A stretch of DNA of 64,000 bases from Aphelocoma coerulescens. Its lineage: Eukaryota; Chordata; Aves; Passeriformes; Corvidae. The notes beneath the pieces were generated by a model, which did not search any database, was not told where the DNA came from, and saw nothing but the letters and a program-made list of their open reading frames with translations. This document shows, one piece after another, positions 36,990-50,689 of the stretch. Location: NCBI RefSeq assembly GCF_041296385.1, contig NC_091014.1:62318578-62382577 (forward strand). Reading direction: 5' to 3'. Position 1 is the stretch's first letter. Every line of letters begins with the position of its first letter. Position numbers and translations under genes: made by a program.

Positions 36990-39900
36990 CTACCTGTCAG
37001 TCACACAAATCCATCTTTAGTCAAGATTGGCTCTTTTATTTCTTTCTGACATTGCTGATATTGCTACAACTGTCATTCTTTATTGTGTTTATTTTATTTC
37101 TTAATTGCTCTCAAAGGTCCTCAGCGTTTTTTGAGAAATCCTTTTATTTTGCCATCTTATCATGTACAGCTATCTTGACCTCTGGGTGATGTGTGGCAAA
37201 TGAAGTTAGGATGTAACCTCAGGAAAAACTTATGATAAAGTCGTAAGAACCATGCAGTACTAGGAGGTATCTATCAGAAATGGAAGAGCCACCTTCTGTG
37301 ACCAAAAAATAAAGCAAGATGGTTTTAGAAGGAAAGTGGAGAGAAATCTATCAGAAGGGGTAACATCAGCCCTTGTTTTACCTTTGCTGTTAGCATGAAG
37401 ATTATACTTTCAATGATGATCAAACCCCCTAATCGTCACAGGGTCCTTGATGCCTTTTGTGTACAAAACCAGTTTGAATGAGGCAGAGGAACAGAGTCCA
37501 CTGGTAAGACCCGTAATGTGAAGCAATAGGAAAATACTGGTAAATCTGGGTCTTGCCAAGTGCCAGAGACTCTCTGTGCATCACTGGCCAACTCTGTTTG
37601 GTGAGGTTGCAGAGCTAAACAACACTGCAAAAGGGCAGAAATTTTTGCAGCAATATGTGAGTAAAGCATTAAGGATATTTAGATGCTTAATTACCTCTGA
37701 GAAATTGCTCCAAATCCCTAATGTGCTTCTTCTGGGACAAAGCTCTGGAAACTGAGAAACTTTGCAATTTCTCACAGGTCTCCTGAACCATGTATTTAAG
37801 AAGCTTACTCTAGACCTTGTTCAAAGTGGAATATGACACAATATCTTGATTCTCTGAGAGAGTGTGCAGGGATACAGTACAAATGTATTTTCATCTCTCC
37901 TGGTCAAATCAGAACCCCTTTCTTTCCTATTACTGGGATTATAAATTGCCTCTTTTATGCAGGAAATTCAAATAAAACTGAATACATATGATTAAAAGTA
38001 TTAGTGGGGCTGTGATAAAGCTGATACAGGAATGGCTAGATGAACAATGAATCAGAAGTTTGTGTTGAATATTGAGGAAGAGCTTAAGACCATTAGCTCC
38101 CAAACAGTGGTTATGAAGCTCTTCTGAGCTGTCACTACCACCAATTTGAGAACAAAAGGTTTTAATCTACAATTCTTTTTGAACTGAAAATTTACAAGGA
38201 GCAAGAACAGTGCTAACAGAGATGAAACCAGAATAGCACTAGGTCAGTACACTGTGTGATTTGTGGTGCTATCACTTTTGCTCTTGGCTGATACCATCCC
38301 AGATTCAGATCAAAGTGCCTGTGCCTGGTGCTGACAGTGCAGTGCAGTGCTGGGGGTGGTAGGGGTAGCTGCTGCACCATAAGAAGGGAAGTTGTTCAGA
38401 GGACATATTAAATTGAGGCTCTGTTTGGTTGCCTATATGGAAATTGAAGATCCCAAGACAAGTTTTAAAAAGAGTGGAAGATAAACCAAATAATGATTTG
38501 CCTTCAGAGCCACTGGCCTATTCAAGCATCAAGCTCATTACTTTAGAAATCTTGTGGGAATACTTGCACAGCATATGAAGTGCACTAATCCCTCCATTTC
38601 TTCCTTTTTTTATTACCTGGAACTGTGTATGTTACACAGTCTCTCAACTCCATCTCTTTGCTTAGCTTAATTCTGAGCAGACTGAAACCCAACTCGAAAC
38701 CAAATCAAAATCTCTCTGGAACACAGAGAGGAGTTTTCAGGCTGAACCAAGAGTTTTGCAGGCATACTGGTCTCGTTTGTCTTTCTGTGTTTGTGATTTG
38801 AGAGCAGTGATATCATCCATAATCACAGCTGCACTCTCCAGACTGTCCTGTCCCTCACACTCCTTCACAGCTGAAGTGGTGGCAGGTATTCGAGAGCCAC
38901 TTACAACTTGTTTCAACTGCAGGTGCTGAGTACAAGCCAGGTGGCTTCATTTTTATCAATTTTATTTCAAGGCACCTGTCCAAAAGATGTTAAAATCTCA
39001 AAACTGAAATAAGATGATCTTGACCCTCCTTTATGAGAAAATAAGTTATTTACTTTGGTATTTGCTACAGCACCCTTGCATTCTCTGGTGCAGGCATCAA
39101 AGCATAAAGGCAAATAGGAATTATCTCAGGGCTCAGTTTGAAAGACAGGCTTGTTTGGGGAAGCAAATGGCAGAGGAAATTGTGAAGGATCCTGAACTCT
39201 GATCCTCCTGAAATCCATTGGTTTTATGGGTTACTTTTAAGTAGGAATCTCCTGCGTATTTAGAATGTCATTAGTTTTATTGTCTATCTCCTAAATAATG
39301 GAGATAGCTTTTGAACAACTTTGGGACAATTTCTAATTTTACCATGCACTCCTTGAATTTTGACCTGCAAAGCAATATTCTAAATTACAGAACATTAAAG
39401 CATTTGATAGCTTTCACAATAGAAAAGCATAAAAGTTGAAAGAAAATATCCATAAAAGTTAATTAAATCAAGAAAGGTATTAATATGAGAGTATTTAATG
39501 AATAGAATAATCAGCATCAGGGAAGAAGGATACTCACTATGTGGAAATAAAACTCTTTAGAAGACATAAAATACATGAGATATGAGAAGAGTTTTCTTAG
39601 ATTGGAGAGATAACCACTGTACTCTTCTATAGGTCAGATCTTTTGGAACATAAATCAGGAAAACTTCTTTGGCTGTAACTGAACTATAATTATTTACTGC
39701 AACTGACAATCTGTTCCTAATACTTTTTGCAGTGAGCTAAGTACATCTTATGAAACAAAATGAAATGATAGGTTGCATCTCGGTATAGTTGTATGAGTTT
39801 GATATTTTGTGAAAGTTTCTTGTCTGAAAGATGCAGCCAAAGGATCCCTAGAAATAACTGTTTCTCCTCAGGATTGTCTAAATTGTTCCCACCACATAAG

Positions 39901-42900
39901 AAATGTCATGGAACTGTTTAAAATATTGGACTGGCCCAGAAAGTAAAAATTGGCTATCCTAGCAGAAATCCTAAGCACTGACTTCATTAGAATTAGATGG
40001 GATTAACACTGCTGAATGGGAAACTAGAGTTACTGGCAGCATTTAAGGAAATAAAGAGCAAAAGAAAGCAACACACTTTACCCCAAACCCAAAATGTGTG
40101 GCAGAGAAACAAAAGCATTGTTAATACTGTAGCTCCATGTATATCCTTACTGGAGTGGATAAAAAGGTGTGGCAGAAGGGACCTGTAAATTTGTAAGCTA
40201 AGAAAAGAAATTTCAAGGCACTCTCTCCAAATATCTTCTGGGCCCAAAGAAGTTTGGCAAAGCTTGGGTCCCACTATGCTCTGTGTGAGAAGAGCACCTG
40301 CAGGGTAACTGTAGGGAGGCAGTTGCTGTTACACTCATTAGAATGGCTCACGTTGAAGCACACTCGTAGAAACAATAAGATTTCTTGATGTGTGTTTATT
40401 TCCCACTGGTACACTGTGTTGAATTATGATAGGTTTGCAGTCACAGTGTGCTTGTTCTGGTTGAAGAAGCACATTCATTATAAGCTCCTCTTTTCAGATG
40501 CTTATAAATTTCTGGAAAGGACTATTCTTTGGCCTGACATTTCCTTTGTTCCTGTCCAACAAAAGGTGCTGATTGTTTTCACTCTTTTTCCTTCTGTATT
40601 TATTAAAACATATTTGTTGCTTTGGGGTTAACAAGCAAATAAAACTCATCCAGTTGGTTATCACATGTTCAAATAATATTTTTATCCATAGATAACTCAA
40701 AACATACTGTATTTTAACGTATTCTGTCTTAAGTGGACATAATCAGGATAAACTGTCTTGTGGAAATTTGAAGAAAATTGAAACAAAACTTGTAGTGATC
40801 AGAAAACTCTCAGGCTAAATGTTGCATAAACTTGATCCAGGATTCAGCTAGTTTCAGTCTTTCTTTCAAGTCATGAGCTGACATTTCCATTTTTACAGGG
40901 AACAAATTTTGTTGACTTTAATGAATTGAGCATTGATCTTATAATGCCTACTAGATGATTCTCCTGAAAAACCAAAGCAGAGTTTTGAGGCTGAGTATGG
41001 CTTTCAAAGTTTGGCTCTGTTGGCTATTCATCTGTCTTCCCTTGCTACAGTACTAAAATCCTGATTTCCAGTATATGCTTTGTGTGTGTGCCACTGCTGA
41101 CATGTTTGCAGCATCACTCTCTGAAGCACAACAGCAGTTGTTTAACAGGTGTCATTTAGCCTGTCCTAATATTAACCACTCTTGAGCCTCTGCACACAGC
41201 CCTCCTTCCTATCAAGCCCCACCAGGATGTTCAGATGAAAGCGTGATTATCAGAGCTTTCACTCCAATTAGCTTTTTCATTCTTCACAGCCCTGCATCGT
41301 GCAGCACACCACAGTCTGCACTGTATGTGTATGCCTGCCTCATGCCTGAGCTGGGCATTCAGCAGCAAAAGGGAAGAAGAAAAAAGTCTGGCACATTTAT
41401 ATGGTTTACCATATCCATTCAAGGGTCATCTGCCAATTTCTCCATGCTGCTGCTAAGAACTGAGCAATGCTTATTAAAGTTGGTGGAATTTAAGTAGCTT
41501 GAAGCAGAGAATGCCAGGTTGAACAAAAGCTGCACCCAGATTTAAAAGTTTCTGTGTTTTCACCAGAGAAAAGCCAGGATGAGTACTGTGCAGGTTACCC
41601 CATCCATGAAAATTTAAACAGCAAATTTAAATGCCTCATACATTGTATTCGCTCATGAGATCCTAGGGGGAAGATTTATATTCAGATATATACAGTCATG
41701 CCTTTTAAAGACATTAGACATTTATCTTTTAACATGGGTTTCTGAATTGCACTCCTATATAAATGTGCTAACTCTCTTATTTCATGAAATGTGTTGAAGT
41801 ATGAGTATTACATTTTCTTCATGGGTTCAGGGATACTCCTAGAGCTTTTATGAAGTGAAAGAGACTACAATAATTTACAGCTGCTCTTCCATAAATATGA
41901 GTAGTACCTTTCAAAACTATGTTTCCTGGCCCAGATTTACAGTCACCTTGGGAATGATTACTCTGTATTGTACATTTAGATTCTCATTGTCACATCTTTC
42001 CTGGTACTGAATCCTAGAAGTCACCCCCAGTGTAAAATTCCCAGCATGTAACATGATGACAGGCATGTCCCACAGCATAGGAACAAAATAAAGGGAAACT
42101 ACACAATAATTTAGTAAAGGCAGTGAGGGTCTGGTGTATAAGGAGAGAATCTGTACAATTATAGTAAGCAGATGTTCTACTATTGTTTTTAGTGGAATAT
42201 ACTCCTTGTTGTGGAAGATATGAGGCTTAATGATGGGATCAATAAAAAGTACAAAAGGAGGAAAAGACAAGTCAGAATAAAAACAGAGACTGATGTGCTG
42301 TAGGAAAATATCATGGATGTAATAAACTCCTCAAGGAAGGAATAAAGCAATGCCACCTCTTATTCCTTCCTGCCTTCTGAAAGCAGAGCTCAGATCTGCA
42401 AACTTGCTCTGACCATGGAAATTATAAAGAGATTGAATATTTATTTCAAAGAGTAACTTTCAGAAAGTTTCTCCCATTGGTGAAGTCCAGGAATCTAATT
42501 AAAGGTATGTGTATCTTTGCAACGTACATGAACATTCACCCACAGCAGTTTTTTTGACACAGGGAGAGACTGGGCATACAAAAAAAAAAAAAAATGCAAT
42601 CAATATATGGCAATCTTTAGGTGCAGAGAAATAATAAAATACCCACTGTCCCAGGGTATGGGAATGGGAGCTATGACTTTTGAGCCTACTGTGCTGTTCA
42701 ATTGACTAAACCTCTCTTTGTACCTTCCAGCCCTCTGACAGCATTCTGAAATTCATTGAGCCACCTGTGTCATAAAGTTCCATCATGAGATAGATATGTA
42801 TTAAATAGTTGGGTGCTACTGATCTTGAATCTCCTAGAATTTTAAAGTATTCCCACAGAGCTGGACCTGTGTTTACTGTATGGAGCTTTGTTGTGTCTGG

Positions 42901-43274
42901 ATAGCAGCTGCATCCTCATGGTCTTATGTGAGGTGTCTGGATCAAGGATACCTCAAGTGTTTCACATTTACTTCAGATATATTTCACTATTCCACTACAG
43001 AAAGAGCCTAAAACCTCAAAGGAAAAAATCACTTTGCCACAGGTATAACAAGTTTTTAAAATGTTTAATTTTTAGAGAGCAGTTGCACCATTACCCAGAG
43101 AGGCAGGAGACAAATAAAGTGAAGACAGCATAATCAAATCCTCTCCTAAAAATCAGTCTTGTGTACCCCCAGGATATAATCTATGTGTTCTATAGAGGGG
43201 CTTTTTTTTTCCTAGGACTGTTAAATTTAATTTAAGTTGTTAATTGTTCATTTCTATTAAATATATTGAAGTAA
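36990..43274. other. Intergenic or intronic, nothing recognised
   Basis: More than 6 kb of unique-looking sequence. The longest frame, 41917-42270 on the minus strand (117 codons), is hydrophobic at first and has no known motif. An A-run lies near 42581-42594. No exon, RNA gene or repeat family recognised. Confidence 0.5.
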
Positions 43275-43335
43275 CTTTGCTTCTTTGGCCAAATCATACC
43301 TGGAGTACTGTCTATCCAATGATCAAAGTTACCTT
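43275..43335 (+). mobile_element. Possible short LINE relic (LEYC block)
   Basis: The plus strand near 43292-43322 translates as AKSYLEYCLS, matching the highly conserved RPxLEYC block shared by CR1/L3-clade ORF2 proteins. At the DNA level it resembles ccacacctggagtactgt. Nothing convincing extends it on either side, so it may be chance. Confidence 0.25.
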
Positions 43336-45024
43336 GATTATAGGGTCTTCTAGAAATAGGAGGATGTGTTTGAAACCTGAGTTTCAAAGTTTTTTATCCC
43401 CATTTTAAATGCAGTAGAAATTAGAGGTAACTGATCTATCACTAGCTTGGAGCAACTTTATGTGGTATTATCAGGTCTCAGATCCTTGTCTCAGTTTTAA
43501 CACAGATTTAAAGAAAAGATCTGGATATTATCACTAAACTCGCAGCATCAGAGTTTCTTGTAGGTAGTGCAGAAGTGACTGTAGTTCATTGCCAACTTCT
43601 GATTAGGGTGAGTTATGCTTGTAAAACTCTTTATAGATCAAATGAGCTATGTGAGCTTCACAAGGGCTAAGGTAATGTTCCTTGACTGTGGATACCCTCA
43701 GGAACTAGAGTATAATAAAAACCTTTCCTATTGCCACAGCAGTAACTTTTGGTGCTGAAGCAGACAGATAAGAGATGGACTTTGTCCTCTCTCCAGATCC
43801 CATTTGATCCTAGAGGTCTGGGATTAAAATCCAGTCTAAAATCGGTATTTGAAAAAAAAAAAAGTGTCTGGTGGACTCTGTAAATCTTTTTTTGATATAT
43901 CATTGCCAAACAATGCCCACCTCTGCTTCCTCCTAAGGACAGTGACAGATGTGTGTCTGCACTTGAAAGGAAAATGGTGTAGGTTCCTCTGTTAAGGAAA
44001 ACAACCCATAACTTTTCCAGCTGTCCTATTTTTGAAGTGATACTGAATAGATCATCCACATCTGTGATGATCTTGGCAAGCGAAGGAGGGACTGGCAGCA
44101 CCAGGCAGTGATTTTCTGTAATGGAAGTAAGTTGGATGCTTACAGTTCCAAAATGATTATATTATGCATCCTTTCTACAGAAACCTCATTTACATAACTG
44201 AATCATGAAGCATCTTTGTGCTAAAGAAAGCTAATGTAAAAGACCACCAGAGCTTAGCTTTTGCCTAGCTAGCTTGCTTTTTCTTTCTCTCTCTGTTTTG
44301 AACATCTGGAATTAGCTGTGGACAAGAGTGACATTTCCAAAAGTGCTCTTCAGAGGAGCAGTACTGGGAATACCACTCCTTGTTCCTCCACTTTCTCTTT
44401 TTTGCCTGTCAGTGATTTTTTCCTCTCCATAAGCTCCTTTTCCACCCTTGCTTTCTCAAAACACCCCTTGAACAAAAAAGCCTTCCTACTCTTCCCCTTG
44501 CTACACCAGCAAATATCTTGCTTGGTTAATCATTTATCTACAGACTTCCTGTCATCACACCTTTTTGGTTATTTATCCCCTCACAGCACTTTTATGAGAT
44601 TTTATGTATCTTTCCAAGCATGAAATAAGTACATGAATTTCCAGGAAATATATTTAACAGACCAGTGGGATAGATATTTTCACTGGCATTAACAGTTCTA
44701 TTCCATGTTTTGAATGGCATGGGGACAGCTGGTTTTCCTTGAAACATTTTGATCTTCTTTTCTGGCTATTATTTTTCACAGCAGTAATATATTCATTTTT
44801 AAATTTACTGGAAATATTTTGATGATAATAATAATTTTAACTTAAAATCCTCATCGCCTTGAATATATGGCTTCATACCTTTGTGTCAATAGAAAGGTAC
44901 TTGAACAAGTTAGTGAGACTAAGGACTTTTTAAAAGTGTTTTTGTGATAAATGTGTCAAATACTCCCCTCTTTACCATGTAAAAAGATACATTTGGGAAT
45001 TTTGCTTCAAAATGCATTCAAAAC
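43336..45024. other. Intergenic or intronic; longest non-repeat minus frame, no match
   Basis: A 144-codon minus-strand frame (43667-44101) has no recognisable domain and uses A-rich DNA (for example an A11 run giving Phe residues), so I regard it as chance. A stretch at 43385-43445 (ttttttatccccattttaaatgcag...) faintly resembles the reverse complement of a MIR SINE but is too degraded to call. Confidence 0.4.
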
Positions 45025-45070
45025 TTTTAAAGATGTTTTAAAATAAAATTTTTAAAGATGTTTTTAAAAC
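45025..45070. repeat. Local tandem duplication, two copies of about 19-21 bp
   Basis: TTTTAAAGATGTTTTAAAA at 45025-45043 recurs, with two extra T, at 45049-45069. Each copy is itself partly palindromic (TTTTAAA...TTTTAAAA). Confidence 0.75.
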
Positions 45071-45944
45071 ATGTTAGGATTTTGCCAATCAATTGCTTAA
45101 GGAACCAACCAAACAAATAAAAAAAACCCAAATATGACACAATGCATCATGGATGTCTCCTCCAGTACAAGAAAAGCAACGATTGAGCTTTCAAATTAAT
45201 ATACCAATCAGAATTTTGTCTGCTGCAAATTTCAAATTATCTTTCTGGAATACAGCGATCTATTCTTCAAATAACTAAAACAGTAGGAAAGAGGTTTTCC
45301 ATCAGAGAAAAATTTGAAACTTAGTCTGAGGCAAATTATTACCTCCCATAAAGAGATTTATATTTATGCTCTGGGTGCCAAAAGAAATTACTAAGTTACT
45401 GAAGAACTGCTGTCTTGACACATCCATATTTAATCAATGTACTGAGTTATAAGGGTGATCTGTGTTAGCCTGTGTTGTTTGTTACTTTTAAGAGAGTGAC
45501 AGTCAAGTGCTGTTTGAAAACATAGTAACTTGTGTCCCTCACAAGTAGAAAGCTGTGGCTTGATAATTTTTTTTTTTCCCTTGGGAGAGTGGGATTCAAC
45601 TTACCACCTGCTTGAATTCTGGTGTTTTACTATGGGCAGTTAAATTTCCATGGCATAACTAGTAAGACTTTTTTATCATGTAACTGGGCCAAGAAAGCCG
45701 TTGTCCTTATGCTACTTAAACAAGTATCCACTCAATCATCAAAGTCCACAATCCTGGAATGCATCTTTTTTTCAATATTGAAGCATCTCTTTTTTTCAGC
45801 ATTTAAACATATACTTAATTTTCAGCATTATCTTAGGCCCTGCTGCTGTCAATAGGACAGGAGCCTGTCACCAGATGCTTTCCTGAAAGAGGGTTTTATC
45901 TCAGCTAACTTTGTCATCATAAATGTTTTTTCTAGTATGGGAAA
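45071..45944. other. Spacer, nothing recognised
   Basis: AT-rich unique sequence between the small duplication and the CR1 fragment. No gene seen. Confidence 0.5.
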
Positions 45945-46262
45945 AATCACCTTTTGGAGGTTTTCCCAGTCCTTACTTGTCCTGACTCTTGTTGGGAGAA
46001 GAGACCCACCCCCACCTCACTAAACCTTCCTTTCAGGTGGTTGAAGGGAGCAATAAGGTGTCCCCTGAGTCTCCTTTTCTCCAGGCTAAACACCCCCAGC
46101 TCCCTCAGCCTCTCCTCACAGGGTTTGTTCTCCAGGCCCTTCACTGGCTCTGTTGCCCTTCTCTGGACATGCTCCAGCACCTCCATGTCTTTCTTGTATT
46201 GAGGGACCGAAAACTGAACACAGGAGGTGTGGCCTCACCGGTGCCAGGAACAGGGGAATTAC
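45945..46262 (-). mobile_element. CR1 LINE fragment (ORF2 C-terminal part)
   Basis: Read on the minus strand, the start near 46250 gives [17 protein letters not shown] sequence (the LEYC block), followed from 46186 by an open 79-codon frame with [20 protein letters not shown], then [20 protein letters not shown] and [10 protein letters not shown]. These are the conserved consecutive blocks of the CR1 ORF2 C-terminal half. After [15 protein letters not shown] the match fades at about 45945, so the final ORF2 blocks and the 3' tail are missing. The fragment is truncated at both ends, unlike a normal 5'-truncated insertion. The retained frame is chance survival in a fairly young copy. Confidence 0.88.
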
Positions 46263-47240
46263 CACTTTCCTAGTTCTGCTGGGAACCAGGGAATATATTC
46301 CACCAGAGACTCAATTAATGTTTTTTTGGCTTTCACTGAGCCTTAGAGAGGCTTAGTTCAGACCTTTAAATCATGTAGACAGAAATCCACTCAGTTTTGC
46401 CATTTCAAACCTCTTGGTTATCCAGCTCATGGTAGCAATAATGCTTTAAAAAGGCATGGATTTAAGTATAAAACATTGTTATTTTCTCATTCACAAGTCT
46501 TTCTTTGGCTACTGCCAGGCACTTGGGTGTGCCCTCCTGTAAGTTTCTGTGGCAGCACACCAATTTTGCTTGAGACACTACCCAATCCAGAAGGACAAAG
46601 ATGCAGCTCTGCACCAAGCAGACTGGCACGTCACACAGTTTGCTCTCTCTAATGACTGGAATCTTTCCTAGGGCTTGCTGATGGGCAGGATGTGTGCTGA
46701 ACCAGGGCTGCCTGGGCTGTGCTAGCAAGGCTGGCCTTAACTATTGTGCAAGTGTTTATAGATTCCCTGTGCTCCTGGCTCCCCTCGGCCCTGTGAGGCA
46801 TGTCCAAATATAGAGAAATTGATTTCAGCCTTAAACCACAAGATAGGGATTGCTGTGAGCTTTGCATAAAAAGTACCAAATTGTTATTTCTTTTACTTAT
46901 CTTCTCTTTATTCCTTTATTCTGCTCAGTCTCCCCTTCATGTCGGTGTTCTTAACACATTTCTCCTTTTAATTCACTTCTGGGGCCTTCTGGTTATTCAT
47001 TTTTGGCTAATTTAACACAATAGTTTGAATTGGATTATTTGAGAGGCTATTAGCCATGCATTTCTCCATGGTGAGGAGCAGAAAAGTTCAAGTTTAAAAT
47101 AGGTTTGAATGTAGCACTGCTGAATTTCTTTGGATAAACTTGGACTCTTTCCTAAAACTTTTCTGCACTGTTAGTGGAGAAAACGTGTAGCTGACCTTTT
47201 TTTAAAAAAAAAAAAATCCTAATTTTATATATGCATGCAT
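46263..47240. other. Intergenic or intronic, nothing recognised
   Basis: No repeat or coding feature recognised. The part at 46460-46880 is somewhat richer in GC with overlapping frames on the minus strand and no motif. A T7-A13 run lies at about 47199-47218. Confidence 0.5.
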
Positions 47241-47290
47241 AAATATGTATACTCCTTTTATAAATGTATACTCCTTTATAAATATACACT
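47241..47290. repeat. Short tandem repeat, about 2.5 copies of 18-21 bp
   Basis: AAATATGTATACTCCTTTTAT is followed by AAATGTATACTCCTTTAT and a partial AAATATACACT. An imperfect minisatellite-like duplication. Confidence 0.75.
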
Positions 47291-50200
47291 TACAGTTTTG
47301 TAGTCTTCTCACATTGATAAAATCAATTCTCTTGGTATTTCCAGCTGGGATCAAAACCAGAAATGCCAGGCAGCTTCAAGCAGATTGGTGAGATTTCAGG
47401 TCAGGCTTTACAGACCAGATTTATACATTTGGAATATTTATTCAATTATACTGAAAGCACTGTCTTTCATTGAAGCTATACAGAGTCACAAAAGTTTCCA
47501 ATCTATGGTAGTTCAAGGCTTTACAACAGACTAGGAAGGTACATGTAAAGTGCAATTTTTGTTCTAAAGACATCACGCTTTATCCTCAGCAGATGATTCT
47601 GTCCTGGTAAATCGAATTCCTGGAGAGATTTCAGTAGAAACATACTCCAGAACCAAAAAAGAGTGATGTAGATGGTGCATTTTTGGAAAGACAAAAATTG
47701 AGTGAGAGATACATTCTGTATATTTCTGCAAGAGGAAAGGGACAAGGAAAATAAAACTTGCTCAAAGGTCAGAAATACAGGCGCTTAAGTAAAGTCTGAC
47801 TCTAAAAGCTTTAGCACCCAGAGACTGTTAACTCCTCACCTGCATGACCTTGACTTCAAGTAGAGTTAAATATTGCAATAATTACTTTTCCAAGTTCACT
47901 ACCAAGTAGCACCTCCGAGGCAACTCAGTTCTGACTGGTGATGTGCTCCAGCCTCCTGTTTTGGATCTCTCCCAGTGGACATTATTGACTGTGTGGCACT
48001 TAGATTGTAGCTCAGTGAAAAGGAAATATTTTGGCCCTTGGTGGCCCAGGCTGTGCATGACTCCAGCCCCAGAGGTTTTTGCTATAGCACTGTGGTGCTC
48101 TCAGGTCTGGGGTGAACAGTGAAATATGCACAAGCCCAGCAACTTGCAGCTCTTCCAGTGCACTCAGGTAGCTGCCAGCACCACCCCATCTACCAGGTCG
48201 TGGACTTATCCCATACCAGAAGCTGGCACTAATTTGCATCAGCCAGGGCAGACCATCAGCCAGACTTGCACTGCTGCTACAATCCAGGATTCACAATCAC
48301 CTTGTCAGATTTATGGCCTCGGATGTGATGCTCTCCTCTTCCTTCTCACCCCACTGTCATCCAGCACAGAGAAATCAGAGTTAATGCCGTGGGAAACTAT
48401 TCCTTCACAATTCCTTCTGTTTGGAAAAGCTCTTTGCAACTCTGATTCAGTTGACTTCTGTCTCTTCTTGTGTCATAACTACCATTTCAACTTTCTTTCT
48501 GACACACCTCAGTTTTGTAGCATTTTGTTTCTATTTCTTTTATTTATCTAATTTTTTCATTTTTCCAATGAAAGTTATTCTAGTAAATGCCAAACTATAG
48601 CTACTTCCTTAATATCTGTACACAATAGTTATGTGCTTGTCATCTCCCCCGAAATGTCTTTCACTTTTACCAATATTTGATTGCATTTTTTATATGGTTG
48701 CCCATCTCATAAATGTTCAGACCTCTGATTTCAATGGGACTTTACCTGGACTTAGTGGGGATAAGGCACTTACCTATTTTGAAAATGACTTTAATCTAGG
48801 GACTGGAGAAGCCTTTTTCAGAGCTCAATACTTTTCTTTCTTTTTTTTTCCCCAACTACTATGAATGAAGCTTTGCAGGATGGGCCCTCCTTTGTGGCAA
48901 TGTCAACAATAAAATGATTCTGTTAAATAAAAACCCATGAAAAGTTATTTCAAAATGACAGGTTGTGTGACACATCACAAAGAGGCTACAAAGCACAAAC
49001 AAAACTTGTCTAAACATAGACAACCCCACAAGATTAAAATAACTCTGTCTGACTTTGGTTCTCTCCTATATATATACAGACTCTCTAAATGACACATGCT
49101 TAGCAAAGCCACTGGAGTCCGTATGCTCCACCAGAGATAATGAATAACAACAGGGAGTTAGTTAGAAGTAAGACCAATAAAACCATGGCATTCACTTTCC
49201 TACTATAAGAGGATACTTTTGTTTGTCTGTGTGTCTTTTCATTTGGTTTGGTTGTTAGCATTTGATGATACCCAACAAAGCACTGAGCTCATGTGCAATT
49301 CAGTGGTTGATTTATTTTTCCTGTTTACATGTACATATATTTCTGGCTGCACTCTTTACCCTCTGAAACTATTTCTCTTTGCTCTTATGGACATAAATGA
49401 CAAATACTGTGCATGACAAGACCTACTCAAATTGAGTGCCCACAGCCAGTGTAATTCCTCTAATAACTTTTCTCCCAAAAGCTATGAGATGATCACACAG
49501 CATATGCACAATGGTAGATTTGTCAGTCATTATCTCCCAAATGTGTTTGTTAACAGCTAGGTTCTGGGCAAGCAACCCAATATGCTTGAGTATATTCTGG
49601 CTCAAGAACTACCAATGAATGTCATAAAAATGTTATCCTATTTCATCTGAGAGAGGTCCTGTTTTGGTTTTTCTTTTCTTTTTCAGTTTCATTTTCCATA
49701 GTACCTTAAAGTCACCATTTTCACTCACTAGCTTATTTGGGTGCTTGCAAGATTTGGAAGCAGAATGCAGAGTATGGGTAAGATCAATGTTGTTTTTCTA
49801 GCATAGCAGTGTTGCATTTCTGTACCATGGCATCACTGTGTTTGAGCCTTCAGTAAATGAATATCACATTGTAGCTTAGTAAACAGTTTTATATTACACA
49901 CTGCTGTAAATTCTGCCAGGGAATTAATTCCACAGGCAATCCACTGATGCCCAAAAAAAGCAGGTATGATCATATAAATACAAAGGTTTACTGAAACTAG
50001 ATAGGATTAATTCTGTACAGGCAGTGAGATTAATTCCAAAGATAACAGGGTTTTTTTCATAGAGAGGAGGGAGCCGCTTTGAGGTTTTTGCAAAAACTAC
50101 ATAAAAGCTGAAGGTATTACCCTAGGTTTAAGCTCAGGAGAACAGGTTCAGAATCTGTGAATTTCACATCAGTTTTATCTGAGGCCTAGATAGTAAGATA

Positions 50201-50326
50201 TGTTTAAGGAAATTCAGATTAGTTTTGTCTTAACATGAACATATTTCATATCTATAAATAAGAATAAACTGTGTGTGTGTGACTTTTTTTCATAGCAATT
50301 AGGGAGACCTGAAGAAGTAGTAGCTC
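47291..50326. other. Intergenic or intronic, nothing recognised
   Basis: A 141-codon plus-strand frame at 48126-48551 opposes a minus-strand frame at 48012-48239. Neither resembles a known protein. No repeat family recognised. Unique AT-rich DNA otherwise. Confidence 0.5.
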
Positions 50327-50356
50327 AGTAGTAAGAATTTTTAGTAGTAAGAATTA
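50327..50356. repeat. Tandem duplication, 16-bp period
   Basis: AGTAGTAAGAATTT at 50327-50340 is repeated as AGTAGTAAGAATTA at 50343-50356. Confidence 0.75.
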
Positions 50357-50689
50357 TCAGCCGTCTTTCTTTTCAAATCACCTGTGTTGTTTTGATAACA
50401 CTAAAGGACTGTCTTGTATTTAGCATTTAGAGACAGCTCTCCCACCATAATGAGACATGAAAACTCTTTCAAGGGGTCCTTAAGAATCATAACTGTCCAG
50501 AAACTATAATTTCATGTACAGAGCTCTGATATATATATTTACCTATGCATGCATGACAAGGCAGATGGATGTGAACAATGTGCATGCAAGCACATGTACA
50601 TATTCACACACTCACTAACTCATGCAATCACTGGGAATCGTGTATGCAAGTGCTTTATGACAGATAAACACTGGGAATGGGCTAATTTC

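Noticed and set aside
43385..43445. Possible reverse-strand MIR tail (tatccccattttaaatgcag)
   Set aside because: Short match with no extension into other MIR segments.
43667..44101. 144-codon minus-strand open frame
   Set aside because: No motif; includes Phe codons from an A-run. Treated as chance.
46153..46356. Plus-strand frames opposite the minus-strand CR1
   Set aside because: Shadows of the CR1 ORF2 strand, not genes.
48126..48551. 141-codon plus-strand open frame
   Set aside because: Overlaps an opposing frame of similar quality and has no recognisable domain.
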